NCBI RefSeq assembly: GCF_019800665.1
Contig: NZ_JAHVKO010000003.1
Location: forward strand, 620,001 to 684,000
Direction of reading: 5' to 3'
Source: Microbulbifer agarilyticus
Lineage (GTDB): Bacteria; Pseudomonadota; Gammaproteobacteria; Pseudomonadales; Cellvibrionaceae
Length of the DNA: 64,000 nucleotides
The translations under genes were made by a program, and so were the position numbers. Below, one piece after another: positions 1-8,859 of the stretch (within the stretch, counting starts at the first letter, position 1; each line of letters opens with the position of its first letter). The notes under the pieces are model-generated. The model was not told the origin of the DNA, did no database searches, and saw nothing but the letters and a program-made list of their open reading frames with translations.

Positions 1-16
1 GCGCCAGGGCTGGCGC
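1..16 (-). terminator. hairpin downstream of yhbY, possible terminator
   Basis: A perfect 7-bp stem (1-7 with 10-16) lies 24 bases past the yhbY stop codon. The window ends where a T tract for leftward transcription would be, so termination cannot be confirmed. Confidence 0.35.
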
Positions 17-39
17 TGGCCAGAAAGGGAAGGGGGGCC

Positions 40-345
40 TCAGGGGCGCAGCAGATTGGAAAGGCGTGCGTTGGGCTTTTCCGCCTTGCGGAAGATCAGC
101 GCGATTTTGCCGATTTCCTGGACCAGTTCGGATTTGCTCTGCTCACACAGCTCGCCAATCAGTTCCCGGCGCACATCGCGGTCATTGACCGCCAGTTTCA
201 CCTTGATTAGCTCGTGATCTTCCAGCGCGCGATTCAACTCTTCCAGAACGCCTTCGGTCAGACCTTTGTCGGCAACGGTCACGATTGGCTTGAGGCTGTG
301 GCCACGGGCGCGCAGCGCTTTTTTGCGGTCAGCGGTTAAAGGCAT
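40..345 (-). CDS. yhbY: YhbY family RNA-binding protein (CRM domain)
   Basis: Small (101 aa) ribosome-associated RNA-binding protein of the CRM-domain family, thought to act on pre-50S particles. The sequence shows the family pattern: an N-terminal basic stretch (LTADRKKALRARGHSLKP), then GLTEGVLEEL and DHELIKVKL, then a final strand GKIALIFRK. An upstream in-frame ATG at 369 exists, but the ATG at 345 has a GGAG Shine-Dalgarno about 8 bases before it and gives the usual family length, so it was chosen. The gene is divergent from rlmE, as in E. coli. Nothing unusual in its composition. Confidence 0.93.
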   Translation of the reverse strand: MPLTADRKKALRARGHSLKPIVTVADKGLTEGVLEELNRALEDHELIKVKLAVNDRDVRRELIGELCEQSKSELVQEIGKIALIFRKAEKPNARLSNLLRP

Positions 346-436
346 ACAATACTCCATCCTTAAACCCATACTTGGGTATTCGACGTGTGGGCAACCCGCG
401 TGGACAACCCCATAAATTAGCGATGTATTGTAACTG

Positions 437-1057
437 ATGGGCCGATCAAAGAGCAGCCACCGTTGGCTGCGTGAACATTTTAACGACCACTACGTCAAAC
501 AATCCCAGAAAGAGGGCTACCGCTCCCGTGCCTCCTATAAGCTGCAGGAGTTACAGGAGAAGGACCGCCTGATCAAGCCGGGTATGACCGTGGTTGATCT
601 GGGCGCCGCTCCCGGTGGCTGGTCTCAGGTGGCTGCAGAACTTGTTGGTCACAAGGGCCGGGTGCTGGCATCGGATATTCTGCCCATGGATGCGCTGGCG
701 GGCGTGGACTTTGTGCAGGGCGATTTCACCGAGGAAGCCGTGTTCGAAGAGTTGCTGGAAAAGCTCGGAGAAGAGCGCGCCGACCTTGTGATTTCCGATA
801 TGGCCCCCAATATGAGTGGAGTGCGTGCCGTCGATCAGCCTGCGTCCATGTACCTGGTGGAGCTGGCAGTGGATATGGCGCGCCAGACCCTGAAGTCAGG
901 CGGTGCCTTTGTGGCCAAGGTCTTCCAGGGGGAAGGATTCGATGAACTGATTCGCGACCTGCGCAGTCAGTATCAGACGGTAGTAACCCGCAAGCCCGGT
1001 GCATCCCGCCCGCGTTCCCGCGAAGTCTATGTGGTAGCGCGCGGCTTTAAGGGGTAA
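437..1057 (+). CDS. rlmE: 23S rRNA (uridine-2552-2'-O)-methyltransferase RlmE
   Basis: SAM-dependent Rossmann-fold methyltransferase (206 aa, the normal length) that 2'-O-methylates U2552 of 23S rRNA late in 50S assembly. Visible motifs are [12 protein letters not shown] near the N-terminus (with a catalytic Lys), the SAM loop [12 protein letters not shown], the acidic motif [19 protein letters not shown] with the second catalytic Lys, and [11 protein letters not shown] with the catalytic Glu near the C-terminus. It is followed by ftsH after 169 bases, the same order as in E. coli, where rlmE (ftsJ) and ftsH form a heat-shock operon. I did not find a clear sigma-32 promoter here. Confidence 0.96.
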   Translation: MGRSKSSHRWLREHFNDHYVKQSQKEGYRSRASYKLQELQEKDRLIKPGMTVVDLGAAPGGWSQVAAELVGHKGRVLASDILPMDALAGVDFVQGDFTEEAVFEELLEKLGEERADLVISDMAPNMSGVRAVDQPASMYLVELAVDMARQTLKSGGAFVAKVFQGEGFDELIRDLRSQYQTVVTRKPGASRPRSREVYVVARGFKG

Positions 1058-1226
1058 GACGGGGCGAGAAAGGCTGACTTGCGAGGCTTTAATGGCCGAG
1101 ATTTGATAAAGTCCCCATGACCAGGGCGACAGGTTTACGATTTTCGCCACCTATACTGGGTGGGATGGAAGGAATGGATAAAGTTGCCAAGGCGCGAACC
1201 AAGGCACAGGCAAGAGGGCATACCCT

Positions 1227-3143
1227 TTGAACGATATGGCAAAGAATTTGGTGTTGTGGCTGATCATCGCCGCGGTGCTGCTGATGGTTTTCCAGAACTT
1301 CAAGCCGCAAACCCGGGATGAATCCCTCAACTATTCCGACTTTGTCCAGGATGTGCAGTCCGGCCAAATCAAAAATGTGCTGGTCGATGGCCTCGTCATT
1401 ACCGGCGAGAAAGCCGACGGCAGCCGCTTCAAGACCATTCAGCCGCAAATTATCGACGACGAGCTCACCAATGAAATGGTGCGCGGCGGCGTTGAGTTCA
1501 ACGGTCGCGAGCCCGAAAGCGCCAGCCTCTGGCAGCAGCTATTGGTTGCCAGTTTCCCGATCCTGATCATCATCGCTGTGTTTATGTTCTTTATGCGCCA
1601 GATGCAGGGTGGTGCCGGTGGTCGCTCCGGGCCCATGGCGTTCGGCAAGAGCAAGGCGCGCCTGTTAGGCGAAGACCAGATTAAAACCACCTTCGCCGAT
1701 GTGGCGGGTGTGGATGAAGCGAAAGAAGACGTGCAGGAGCTGGTGGAGTTCCTGCGCGACCCGTCCAAATTCCAGCGCCTCGGCGGTGCCATCCCTCGCG
1801 GCGTGCTGATGGCGGGCCCTCCCGGTACCGGTAAAACCCTGCTGGCCAAGGCCATTGCCGGTGAAGCCAAGGTACCGTTCTTCTCGATTTCCGGTTCCGA
1901 CTTCGTGGAAATGTTCGTCGGTGTGGGCGCCTCCCGTGTGCGCGACATGTTTGAACAGGCCAAGAAGCAGGCCCCGTGCATCATCTTTATCGATGAGATT
2001 GACGCCGTCGGCCGTCACCGTGGTGCCGGCGTAGGCGGTGGCCACGACGAGCGCGAACAGACCCTGAACCAGCTCTTGGTAGAGATGGACGGCTTTGAAG
2101 GCAATGAAGGCGTAATTGTGATCGCCGCCACCAACCGTCCGGACGTACTCGACTCCGCGCTGCTGCGCCCGGGCCGCTTCGACCGCCAGGTATTTGTCGG
2201 CCTGCCGGATATCCGCGGCCGCGAGCAGATCCTGAAAGTGCACATGCGCAAGGTGCCGCTGGACGAGAAAGTGGACCCGCAGACCATTGCCCGCGGTACC
2301 CCGGGCTTCTCCGGTGCGGATCTGGCCAACCTGGTGAACGAGGCTGCCCTGTTTGCCGCCCGCGCCAACCGCCGCATGGTGACCATGGACGAATTCGAGC
2401 GTGCCCGTGACAAGATCATGATGGGGGCGGAGCGCAAGTCCATGGTGATGAACGAGAAGGAAAAGACCAATACCGCGTACCACGAAGCGGGTCACGCCAT
2501 TATTGGTCGCCTCGTGCCGGAGCACGATCCGGTGCACAAGGTCACCATCATTCCACGCGGCCGCGCACTGGGTGTTACCCAGTTTCTGCCGGAAGAAGAC
2601 AAATACAGCCTGTCCAAGCGCGCGCTGGAATCCCAGCTGTGCTCCCTGTTCGGCGGCCGTATTGCTGAAGAAATGACCCTGGGGGTGGATGGTGTAACCA
2701 CCGGTGCCTCCAACGATATCGAGCGCGCTACCGATATTGCCCGCAACATGGTTACCAAGTGGGGCCTGTCCGAGAAACTCGGCCCGCTGCACTATGGCGA
2801 AGACGAGAGCGGTCAGCCCGGGCAGGGCAATCCTGTGTCTGGCAAGACCTCGAACGAAATCGACGAGGAAGTGCGCCGTATTATCGATACGTGCTACGAC
2901 CGCGCGCACAAGCTGCTGGAAGAGAATCGCGATATTCTCGAGGCGATGAAAGACGCGCTGATGGAGTACGAGACCCTGGATGCGGAACAGGTGGATGACC
3001 TGATGGCGCGCCGCAAGGTACGCCCGCCGAGAGACTGGCACGACAACGACTACACCGGTGGCGACTCTTCCGACGACATCAAGCCGGAAAGCAAGTCCGA
3101 GGACGGTGACAGCTCCGTGGGTGGCCCGGTTAACGGTCACTGA
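1227..3143 (+). CDS. ftsH: ATP-dependent zinc metalloprotease FtsH
   Basis: Membrane-anchored AAA+ protease that degrades misfolded membrane proteins and regulatory substrates such as LpxC. Two N-terminal membrane segments (about residues 7-22 and 108-125) flank a periplasmic domain. Walker A GPPGTGKT is at residues 197-204, with Walker B IIFIDEID and the second region of homology NRPDVLD...LLRPGRFDR further on. The zinc-protease motif HEAGH is at 419-423. The TTG at 1227 was chosen because GAGGG ends 8 bases upstream. The ATG three codons later (1236) would sit too far from it but would give the E. coli-like MAKN start. The acidic hydrophilic C-terminal tail is typical. Confidence 0.98.
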   Translation: MNDMAKNLVLWLIIAAVLLMVFQNFKPQTRDESLNYSDFVQDVQSGQIKNVLVDGLVITGEKADGSRFKTIQPQIIDDELTNEMVRGGVEFNGREPESASLWQQLLVASFPILIIIAVFMFFMRQMQGGAGGRSGPMAFGKSKARLLGEDQIKTTFADVAGVDEAKEDVQELVEFLRDPSKFQRLGGAIPRGVLMAGPPGTGKTLLAKAIAGEAKVPFFSISGSDFVEMFVGVGASRVRDMFEQAKKQAPCIIFIDEIDAVGRHRGAGVGGGHDEREQTLNQLLVEMDGFEGNEGVIVIAATNRPDVLDSALLRPGRFDRQVFVGLPDIRGREQILKVHMRKVPLDEKVDPQTIARGTPGFSGADLANLVNEAALFAARANRRMVTMDEFERARDKIMMGAERKSMVMNEKEKTNTAYHEAGHAIIGRLVPEHDPVHKVTIIPRGRALGVTQFLPEEDKYSLSKRALESQLCSLFGGRIAEEMTLGVDGVTTGASNDIERATDIARNMVTKWGLSEKLGPLHYGEDESGQPGQGNPVSGKTSNEIDEEVRRIIDTCYDRAHKLLEENRDILEAMKDALMEYETLDAEQVDDLMARRKVRPPRDWHDNDYTGGDSSDDIKPESKSEDGDSSVGGPVNGH

Positions 3144-3186
3144 TTTAGAGGCGGACTCTGTCGATACGCGTCCAGTATCGACCGCG

Positions 3187-3223
3187 AAGCGGGCCTGCTA
3201 TGTACTAGCAGGCCCGCTTTGTA
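3187..3223 (+). terminator. hairpin terminator after ftsH
   Basis: A perfect 14-bp inverted repeat (3187-3200 with 3206-3219) around a 5-base loop, GC-rich in the stem, followed by a short T-containing tail. It separates ftsH from folP. The tail is weak, so termination may be partial. Confidence 0.75.
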
Positions 3224-3300
3224 TATCTAGCAATACCAAGTGACGTCTGTCGATTTTTTCCCTTGGCGCCGCTTGAGTTGCATCAAGCGATAAGAACAGT

Positions 3301-4143
3301 ATGAAGTTACTCTGCGGTCAGCGCGCGCTGGACCTGTCCCGTCCCCAGGTGATGGGCATCCTCAACACCACACCAGACTCCTTTTCCGATGGCGGCAGCT
3401 ATTACGGCGACGGCGGTTTGAATCTGGATCTGGTGCTACAGCGCGCCGAGCAGATGGTGCGGGATGGCGCCTCCATTCTCGATATTGGCGGCGAGTCTAC
3501 CCGCCCCGGCGCTGCTCCGGTATCCGAACAGGAAGAGTTGTCGCGTGTGGTGCCGGTAGTGGAAGCTATCGCGGCACGTCTTGATGTTGTGATCTCTGTC
3601 GATACCAGCACCGCCTCGGTAATGCACAATGCCGCCGCAGCTGGCGCGGGCATCATTAACGATGTGCGCGCGCTGACCCGGTCAGGGGCACTGCAGGCTG
3701 CTGCCTCGACCGGCTTGCCGGTTTGCCTGATGCACATGCAGGGGCAGCCCGGCACCATGCAGGACAAGCCCGAATACGCGGATGTGGTGGCCGAAGTGCG
3801 CGCTTACCTCGATACGCGCCTGCAAGCCTGCGTCGACGCCGGCATCCCGCAGGAAAAGGTTATGTTCGACCCGGGCTTTGGTTTCGGTAAGAACGACGAG
3901 CACAATCTCGCGCTGCTGCGCCATTTGCCCGAGCTGGCGCCGGTAGGGGTGCCATTGCTGGTGGGGATGTCGCGCAAATCCATGATTGGGCGGCTGCTGG
4001 GTCGCGAGGTCGGTGAGCGCCTCGCCGGCAGCCTGGCGCTGGCCATGCTGGCCGCCCAGCGCGGTGCTGCGATTATTCGCGTGCACGACGTTGCCGCCAC
4101 CGCAGATGTGCTGAAGTTACAACGATTAGTAGATTGCCCTTGA
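3301..4143 (+). CDS. folP: dihydropteroate synthase FolP
   Basis: Condenses p-aminobenzoate with hydroxymethyl-dihydropterin pyrophosphate in folate synthesis, and is the sulfonamide target. The 280-aa TIM-barrel shows the family signatures in order: MGILNTTPDSFSDGG near the N-terminus, DIGGESTRPGA, the strand VISVDTSTASV, INDVRAL, CLMHMQGQPGTMQ, DPGFGFGKNDEHN and the final VHDV. The ATG at 3301 gives the standard length. glmM starts 33 bases downstream, so the two are probably cotranscribed as in most gammaproteobacteria. Confidence 0.97.
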   Translation: MKLLCGQRALDLSRPQVMGILNTTPDSFSDGGSYYGDGGLNLDLVLQRAEQMVRDGASILDIGGESTRPGAAPVSEQEELSRVVPVVEAIAARLDVVISVDTSTASVMHNAAAAGAGIINDVRALTRSGALQAAASTGLPVCLMHMQGQPGTMQDKPEYADVVAEVRAYLDTRLQACVDAGIPQEKVMFDPGFGFGKNDEHNLALLRHLPELAPVGVPLLVGMSRKSMIGRLLGREVGERLAGSLALAMLAAQRGAAIIRVHDVAATADVLKLQRLVDCP

Positions 4144-4176
4144 GATGGGTCGAAAATAAAAGAAGTGAGCTATTAG

Positions 4177-5523
4177 ATGACTAGAAAGTACTTTGGCACA
4201 GATGGTATCCGCGGCCAGGTTGGAAAGGGCCCCATCACTCCGGATTTTATGCTGCGTCTTGGTTACGCGTCGGGTAAGGTTCTGGGCGCCAATCACGGTG
4301 GCAAAGGGCGTAGCCGCATCCTGATTGGCAAAGACACCCGCGTATCGGGCTACATGTTTGAGGCCGCACTGGAAGCTGGTCTGATTAACGCCGGTGTCGA
4401 CGTCGGTCTGCTTGGCCCCATGCCCACCCCGGCCATTGCCTATCTCACGCGCACCTTTCATGCCCAGGCCGGCATTGTTATCAGTGCCTCGCACAACCCT
4501 TATCAAGACAATGGCATCAAATTCTTCAGTGCCGATGGCAGCAAGCTACCTGACGAGGTTGAAGCCGAAATCGAAGCGGCATTAGATCTGCCCATGGAAA
4601 CCGCCAAGGACCTGGGTAAGGCCTGGCGTATTGATGATGCCGTGGGCCGCTACATCGAGTTCTGTAAGGCGAGCACCCCCTGGCGCTACTCTCTGCAGGG
4701 GCTGAATATCGTTCTGGACTGCTCCAACGGTGCCACCTACCACATAGCACCTAAGGTATTTAGCGAGCTGGGTGCTGAAGTGCACGCTATTGGTGTGCAG
4801 CCGGACGGCCTGAATATCAACCTGGACTGCGGTTCCACCAAGCCCGAGAAGCTGCAACAAGCGGTCGTAGAGCGTGGTGCCGATCTGGGGATCGCGTTTG
4901 ACGGCGATGGCGACCGGGTGATGTTTGTGGATAAGAACGGCAAGCTGATTGACGGTGACCAGTTACTGTTCCTGATTGCCATCCATCGCCAGCAATTCCT
5001 TGGCGGTTGCAGCGGTGTCGTCGGCACGCAAATGAGCAACTATGGTTTCGAGCTGGCTCTGAAAGAGCGCGCGATACCCTTCGCCCGTGCCAAGGTTGGC
5101 GACCGCTATGTACTGGAGATGATGTACAAGAACGGCTGGACCCTGGGCGGCGAGTCCTCCGGGCATATTGTCTGCACCGATGTGACCACCACCGGTGACG
5201 GCATCATCTCCGCATTGCAGGTATTGCGTGCGGTCAGTGACTTCGGGGAGTCTCTGGACCAGCTGAGCGAGAAAATGGACATGTTGCCCCAGCATATGAT
5301 CAATGTGCGCCTCGCCAGCCGCGACGGCGTGCTGGAGCATGCGGACGTACAGGCCGCCGTTGCCCAGGCCGAGTCCACCCTGGCGGATAGCGGCCGGGTG
5401 CTACTGCGTCCATCTGGCACCGAGCCACTGATTCGGGTAATGGTTGAGGGTAAGGATGCGCCGCTCGTTGAACAGTTAGCGGCTGACATCGCACAGGTGG
5501 TGGAGCGTGTGGGCAACGCCTGA
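4177..5523 (+). CDS. glmM: phosphoglucosamine mutase GlmM
   Basis: Interconverts glucosamine-6-phosphate and glucosamine-1-phosphate for UDP-GlcNAc, peptidoglycan and LPS synthesis. At 448 aa it has the normal length. Visible are the phosphoserine loop ISASHNP (active Ser about residue 105), the metal loop [12 protein letters not shown], the sugar-binding motif GGESSGH and the phosphate-binding motif [12 protein letters not shown] near the C-terminus. The ATG at 4177 follows folP closely, in the conserved folP-glmM pair. Confidence 0.98.
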   Translation: MTRKYFGTDGIRGQVGKGPITPDFMLRLGYASGKVLGANHGGKGRSRILIGKDTRVSGYMFEAALEAGLINAGVDVGLLGPMPTPAIAYLTRTFHAQAGIVISASHNPYQDNGIKFFSADGSKLPDEVEAEIEAALDLPMETAKDLGKAWRIDDAVGRYIEFCKASTPWRYSLQGLNIVLDCSNGATYHIAPKVFSELGAEVHAIGVQPDGLNINLDCGSTKPEKLQQAVVERGADLGIAFDGDGDRVMFVDKNGKLIDGDQLLFLIAIHRQQFLGGCSGVVGTQMSNYGFELALKERAIPFARAKVGDRYVLEMMYKNGWTLGGESSGHIVCTDVTTTGDGIISALQVLRAVSDFGESLDQLSEKMDMLPQHMINVRLASRDGVLEHADVQAAVAQAESTLADSGRVLLRPSGTEPLIRVMVEGKDAPLVEQLAADIAQVVERVGNA

Positions 5524-5609
5524 GAGCGGTCCTGCGTCCGAGCCGGGTTGCAAGCGAGCCCAAAGCGTCGGAAGCCATTGAAAAATCAATAAATATCCGA
5601 AAACGCTGG

Positions 5610-5638
5610 TTGTATGTTACCGGCAATACCGCTAAGAT
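5610..5638 (+). promoter_or_regulatory. possible sigma-70 promoter for tpiA
   Basis: TTGTAT (5610-5615) and TAAGAT (5633-5638) are separated by exactly 17 bases, just upstream of the tpiA ribosome binding site. The match to consensus is modest (3/6 and 4/6), so this is a candidate only. Confidence 0.35.
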
Positions 5639-5661
5639 TTGCGCCCCTTGGAGGAGCACCC

Positions 5662-6399
5662 ATGCGTAAAACACTGGTTGCCGCCAACTGGAAAATGCAC
5701 GGCAGCAAGACGTTTGCCGAGCAACTGTTGGCCGAGCTGAACAGCGGACTTGAGTCCGGTAAATGCTCCGCACAGGTAGTGATCTGCCCGCCATACCCCT
5801 ATCTGGGCCTGGTCGGAGAGATTGCCAGCGGTCTGGCCCTTGGGGCACAGAACCTCAGCGAGCAAGCCTCTGGTGCTTTCACCGGCGAAGTCTCCGCTGA
5901 GATGCTGAAAGACTTCGGTGCCGATTACGTCATCGTTGGTCATTCAGAGCGCAGAAGCCTGTACGGTGAAACCAGCGCACTGGTGGCGGAGAAGTTCGCC
6001 GCGGCCAAGGCTTCAGGCCTCGTTCCCATGCTGTGTGTGGGCGAGTCGCTGGAAGAGCGTGAATCTGGCAAGGCCCTGGAAGTGGTTGCCGCGCAGATTC
6101 AAGCCGTGGTTGACCTTGGCCTGCCAGATACCTGGCAGAACGCGGTGATTGCCTATGAGCCTGTGTGGGCGATTGGCACCGGTAAAACGGCCACCCCGGA
6201 ACAGGCGCAGGAAGTGCACCGCTTTATCCGCGAACAGCTGGGTGAAGCCGGAGAGCAGGTACAGATTCTCTACGGCGGTAGCGTAAAAGCTGGTAACGCC
6301 GCAGAACTGTTTGCCAAGCCCGATATTGACGGTGCCTTGGTAGGCGGGGCCTCATTAAAGGCCGAAGAATTTATTCAGATTTGCCGCGCCGCAGATTAA
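5662..6399 (+). CDS. tpiA: triosephosphate isomerase
   Basis: Glycolytic isomerase of dihydroxyacetone phosphate and glyceraldehyde-3-phosphate. The 245-aa TIM barrel carries the N-terminal catalytic-lysine motif AANWKMHG, the catalytic histidine in IVGHSERR, the catalytic glutamate in AYEPVWAIGTG, and the phosphate-binding YGGSVK and GALVGGASL. A longer reading frame starts at 5614, but the ATG at 5662 has a strong GGAGGAG a few bases upstream and gives the usual family start. tpiA between glmM and secG is the arrangement known from pseudomonads; E. coli lacks it here. Confidence 0.97.
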   Translation: MRKTLVAANWKMHGSKTFAEQLLAELNSGLESGKCSAQVVICPPYPYLGLVGEIASGLALGAQNLSEQASGAFTGEVSAEMLKDFGADYVIVGHSERRSLYGETSALVAEKFAAAKASGLVPMLCVGESLEERESGKALEVVAAQIQAVVDLGLPDTWQNAVIAYEPVWAIGTGKTATPEQAQEVHRFIREQLGEAGEQVQILYGGSVKAGNAAELFAKPDIDGALVGGASLKAEEFIQICRAAD

Positions 6400-6455
6400 G
6401 CGCAGCAAAGAAATTTTGAGCAAGGGCAGATGCCCGACAGCAGGTTTTCTGGACA

Positions 6456-6884
6456 ATGGAAAAACTGGTTTTAATCGTACACATCCTCACTGCGCTGAGC
6501 ATCATCGCGCTGATTTTGCTGCAGCAGGGTAAGGGTGCTGAAGCGGGTGCATCTTTCGGTGCCGGCGCTTCTCAAACCGTATTCGGCAGCCAAGGCAGCG
6601 GAAATTTCTTTTCGCGCTTGACTGCAATTATGGCGACGGTATTCTTCGTCACCAGCTTTGGCCTGGCCTACCTCGCCAGCGTTAACAAAGCACCGGACAT
6701 CGACGGTCTGCCGCAGGTACCTGCAGCAGTTGAGTCCCGCGAACAGCAGGACGACGTTCCAGCGGTCATCGAGAGCGACATCCCTGAAGTTCAGGAAGCC
6801 GCTCCGGCCGACGAACTGCCTTCCGCAGAAGAGGCCCCACAGGCTGAACTGCCGGAAGCAGACACTGAGGAGCAGCCTCAGTAA
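6456..6884 (+). CDS. secG: preprotein translocase subunit SecG
   Basis: Small auxiliary subunit of the SecYEG inner-membrane translocon. Of its 142 residues, the first about 75 form two membrane segments (from VLIVHILTALSIIALILLQ and from TAIMATVFFVTSFGLAYLA) joined by the conserved glycine-rich loop GAEAGASFGAGASQTVFGSQG. The remainder is a long acidic, Pro/Glu-rich tail, which makes the protein somewhat longer than the E. coli one (about 110 aa). Such tails vary among relatives. It is followed by tRNA-Leu, the same neighbour as in E. coli. Confidence 0.95.
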   Translation: MEKLVLIVHILTALSIIALILLQQGKGAEAGASFGAGASQTVFGSQGSGNFFSRLTAIMATVFFVTSFGLAYLASVNKAPDIDGLPQVPAAVESREQQDDVPAVIESDIPEVQEAAPADELPSAEEAPQAELPEADTEEQPQ

Positions 6885-6917
6885 GCCGAAAGGCAAATCA
6901 AAAACTGAAAAGTTTTT

Positions 6918-7003
6918 GCCCAGGTGGTGGAATTGGTAGACACGCTATCTTGAGGGGGTAGTGAGCTATGCTCGTGCGGGTTCAAGTCCCGCCCTGGGCA
7001 CCA
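6918..7003 (+). tRNA. leuU: tRNA-Leu (anticodon GAG)
   Basis: An 86-nt class II tRNA with the 3' CCA encoded. The acceptor stem pairs GCCCAGG with CCTGGGC. The anticodon stem CTATC/GGTAG encloses a loop reading TTGAGGG, so the anticodon is GAG. A variable arm follows, then the T arm with GTTCAAGTC. secG followed by tRNA-Leu(GAG) matches secG-leuU of E. coli. Confidence 0.97.
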
Positions 7004-7042
7004 CATTGAAAACCGAGCTTCGCATGAGTTCGGTATCCTTCC

Positions 7043-7067
7043 AAAAGCCCCGCAGTGCGGGGCTTTT
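7043..7067. terminator. bidirectional terminator between tRNA-Leu and msrA
   Basis: A 12-bp inverted repeat with a GCCCCG/CGGGGC core, flanked by AAAA on the left and TTTT on the right. It lies between two convergent units and can serve both the tRNA and the msrA-like gene. Confidence 0.85.
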
Positions 7068-7078
7068 GTGTTTCTGGC

Positions 7079-7603
7079 TCAGTCAGAGTCCTTCCGTTTT
7101 TTTAACCCGTCTAAGAATTTTCTCTGAAGCAGCTGAAGCTTCGGCTCGATGTACTTCTGGCAAAATGGTCGCTGTGGGTCACTGGAATAATAATTTGTAT
7201 GCTGTGGGTCTGAACTACGAAATGCGTGGCAGGGCAAGACCTCGGTAATCAGCGGATCGGCGAAGTCATTCTGAAATTTGCGCAAAGCCTCTTGGGCTAT
7301 CTCCCTTTGTTGCTCGGTAAAAAAGTAGATCGCACTGCGGTAATTTTTACGCAATTGGTGAGTTGCTGTAGCGCTGTGGGTATACAGGTGCACCTCGATC
7401 AGCGTTTCCAGGGAAATTTCGTCGGGGTCAAAGTGTACGATCACAGCCTCTGAAAAGCCTGAATCCGGAGGCTGTGATGCGATGTACCCTTGGTCGACGC
7501 GCTCAACACCGCGCAACTGCTGAAATACAGCTTCTGTACACCAGTGGCAGCCGCCGCCAAACCCTATACATTCTGATTCAGTTTTATTGTTCTCCAGAGG
7601 CAT
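7079..7603 (-). CDS. msrA: MsrA-like peptide-methionine (S)-S-oxide reductase
   Basis: Reduces methionine-S-sulfoxide in oxidised proteins. The 174-aa frame has the MsrA fold signature FGGGCHWCTEAVFQQLRGV, with the expected nucleophilic Cys at residue 19, then SEAVIVHFDP (canonical AEVVxVxYDP), HSATATHQ... (canonical HDPT) and RSAIYFFTEQQ. The usual GCFWG is replaced by GCHWC, which adds a second cysteine, and the HDPT motif is altered to HSAT, so this is a divergent subfamily. It is the first gene past the tRNA junction where synteny with E. coli breaks. Reductase activity is inferred from the family. Confidence 0.85.
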   Translation of the reverse strand: MPLENNKTESECIGFGGGCHWCTEAVFQQLRGVERVDQGYIASQPPDSGFSEAVIVHFDPDEISLETLIEVHLYTHSATATHQLRKNYRSAIYFFTEQQREIAQEALRKFQNDFADPLITEVLPCHAFRSSDPQHTNYYSSDPQRPFCQKYIEPKLQLLQRKFLDGLKKRKDSD

Positions 7604-7740
7604 ATGAATACTATGTGGTCTCTTGGTATGTATTCGGTAAGTTTAGCGTGAGCGTCATCGTCTCCGAGGGTTCTTTAAATGTTGAGGGGTAGCGTGATAG
7701 GCCTCCTCGTGGGGAGTGTGTGGGCTTTCAACAGCAGCGA

Positions 7741-8160
7741 CTATTCGCACTGAGCGTCAAAGTTCGTCTGATCCAGCCAAGCCTCTTTGTGGCTGCACGG
7801 GTCAAATTCATTGAAGAGTTGCTTAACCTCTTTAGACTCCGAAAACTCTATACAGCGAGTAATCGCGGCTTGAGATCCGTTTTTGGTTGTAAATTCGGTC
7901 GGCTTCCAGTTTTTTAGTTGAGCTCTCAAGGCTTCGTAAGCCGCCAGGTCGACATTTCCCATATATACGTTCGCAGAACGATTAGCGTCAGCCCTAATTG
8001 ACTTTTCCGAAAATGAAGACCCTAGGCAAATAGCTGTTGCGTATTTTCGGAAATCCTTTTCTTCTTTAGTGATTTCACGCAGGTTTGATGCAGTGCTTTC
8101 GCCGCAGGCCGATAACAGAAAAAAGCTTAAAAAGGCGAGTGCTTGCTTTTGAGTTCCCAT
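7741..8160 (-). CDS. Tai4-like type VI amidase immunity lipoprotein
   Basis: Putative immunity protein that would neutralise the adjacent amidase in the periplasm (139 aa). The frame is open from 8193, but the ATG at 8160 gives a clean lipoprotein signal (MGTQKQALAFLSFFLLSAC, lipid-anchored Cys at residue 19). The start lies inside the last 34 bases of the effector gene, so the pair is translationally coupled. The mature part is mainly helical, with several cysteines (ICLG, TRCIEF, DPCSHKE). I assign it to the Tai4 type from its overlap with a Tae4-like effector and its size; the sequence resemblance alone is moderate. Most Tai4 proteins are soluble and periplasmic, so the lipobox is notable. 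Confidence 0.72.
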   Translation of the reverse strand: MGTQKQALAFLSFFLLSACGESTASNLREITKEEKDFRKYATAICLGSSFSEKSIRADANRSANVYMGNVDLAAYEALRAQLKNWKPTEFTTKNGSQAAITRCIEFSESKEVKQLFNEFDPCSHKEAWLDQTNFDAQCE

Positions 8161-8630
8161 AAGAAGGCCTTTTTCGAAATTGGAAAATAACATTTGTCAG
8201 AGCAGGCGTTGCCGTTCCAGATGGTAGCGTGGCCGCTGGCATCACTCCATTGATCGACCTCAAACACTAAAATTCCCTTTTTGTCTGTGAACGAAATTTC
8301 ATCTGGGTTTCGGAAGGTGTGTTCAGGAGTTCCAAAGGTTTTCTTAAGATAGGCGATCAGGGTTTTGACTTTGTAAATGTACCAGCGACCTTGGGCGCCG
8401 GATACTGTTTGTCCACTTAAATACGGTATATTGATGCCATTCTCGTTGAGCACATAGCTCATACGAATCGCACAGGCGTTTTCGAATCGACCTTGTCCTT
8501 GCGGTACTTTATTTATGTTGTAGTCGACTTTCCCGCCGAGCTTAGTGCCCACCGCAGATACAGATTTTCCAATATCCGCATAAACTTCCTGGAAAGATTG
8601 CCACGCATCCTCAATATTTGGGCGCTTCAT
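8127..8630 (-). CDS. Tae4-like type VI secretion amidase effector
   Basis: Putative peptidoglycan amidase (NlpC/P60-type cysteine peptidase) delivered by a type VI secretion system into the periplasm of rivals. In the 167-aa product the catalytic Cys is C53 in NACAIRMSYVLNENG, the His is H134 in SGHATIWNG, and D145 would be the third residue. Cysteines 143 and 147 bracket D145. The H-to-D spacing of 11 and the two flanking cysteines match the arrangement I recall for Salmonella Tae4 (C44, H126, D137, disulfide 135-139). The ATG at 8630 gives the family start (MKRPNIEDAW); the frame is open to 8675. No Sec signal is seen, as expected for T6SS cargo. No T6SS structural gene is in the window. 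Confidence 0.85.
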   Translation of the reverse strand: MKRPNIEDAWQSFQEVYADIGKSVSAVGTKLGGKVDYNINKVPQGQGRFENACAIRMSYVLNENGINIPYLSGQTVSGAQGRWYIYKVKTLIAYLKKTFGTPEHTFRNPDEISFTDKKGILVFEVDQWSDASGHATIWNGNACSDKCYFPISKKAFLWELKSKHSPF

Positions 8631-8812
8631 AGAATAGTTTCTGCTTCGAAAAAGAGAGTAGGTAGAAAATACCACTCTTTGTCAGTATGCGTCCCTTTAC
8701 GCCAGTACCAGTTAAACTGGAATGGCGCAAAATGAATCTTATTGCGATTAAAAACTATAACTAAGGAGGGAGGGGGGAGAGGTGGTTTTTGTGTGAGGGA
8801 TAGGTGGGAGGT

Positions 8813-8838
8813 TGGCGCATCACAAACCGGATGCGCCA
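8813..8838 (+). terminator. hairpin with T tail upstream of yebC-like gene end
   Basis: A 9-bp perfect stem (8813-8821 with 8830-8838) followed by GTTTTTA on the plus strand. The neighbouring genes run leftward, so it is either a plain hairpin at the end of the yebC-like transcript or a relic terminator of a plus-strand unit. Confidence 0.3.
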
Positions 8839-8859
8839 GTTTTTACTCGCCGCTGAAAA

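Noticed and set aside
1665..3140. Long open frame on the minus strand opposite ftsH (491 codons)
   Set aside because: It lies fully inside ftsH and its translation has no family character. It results from the GC-rich codon pattern of the real gene.
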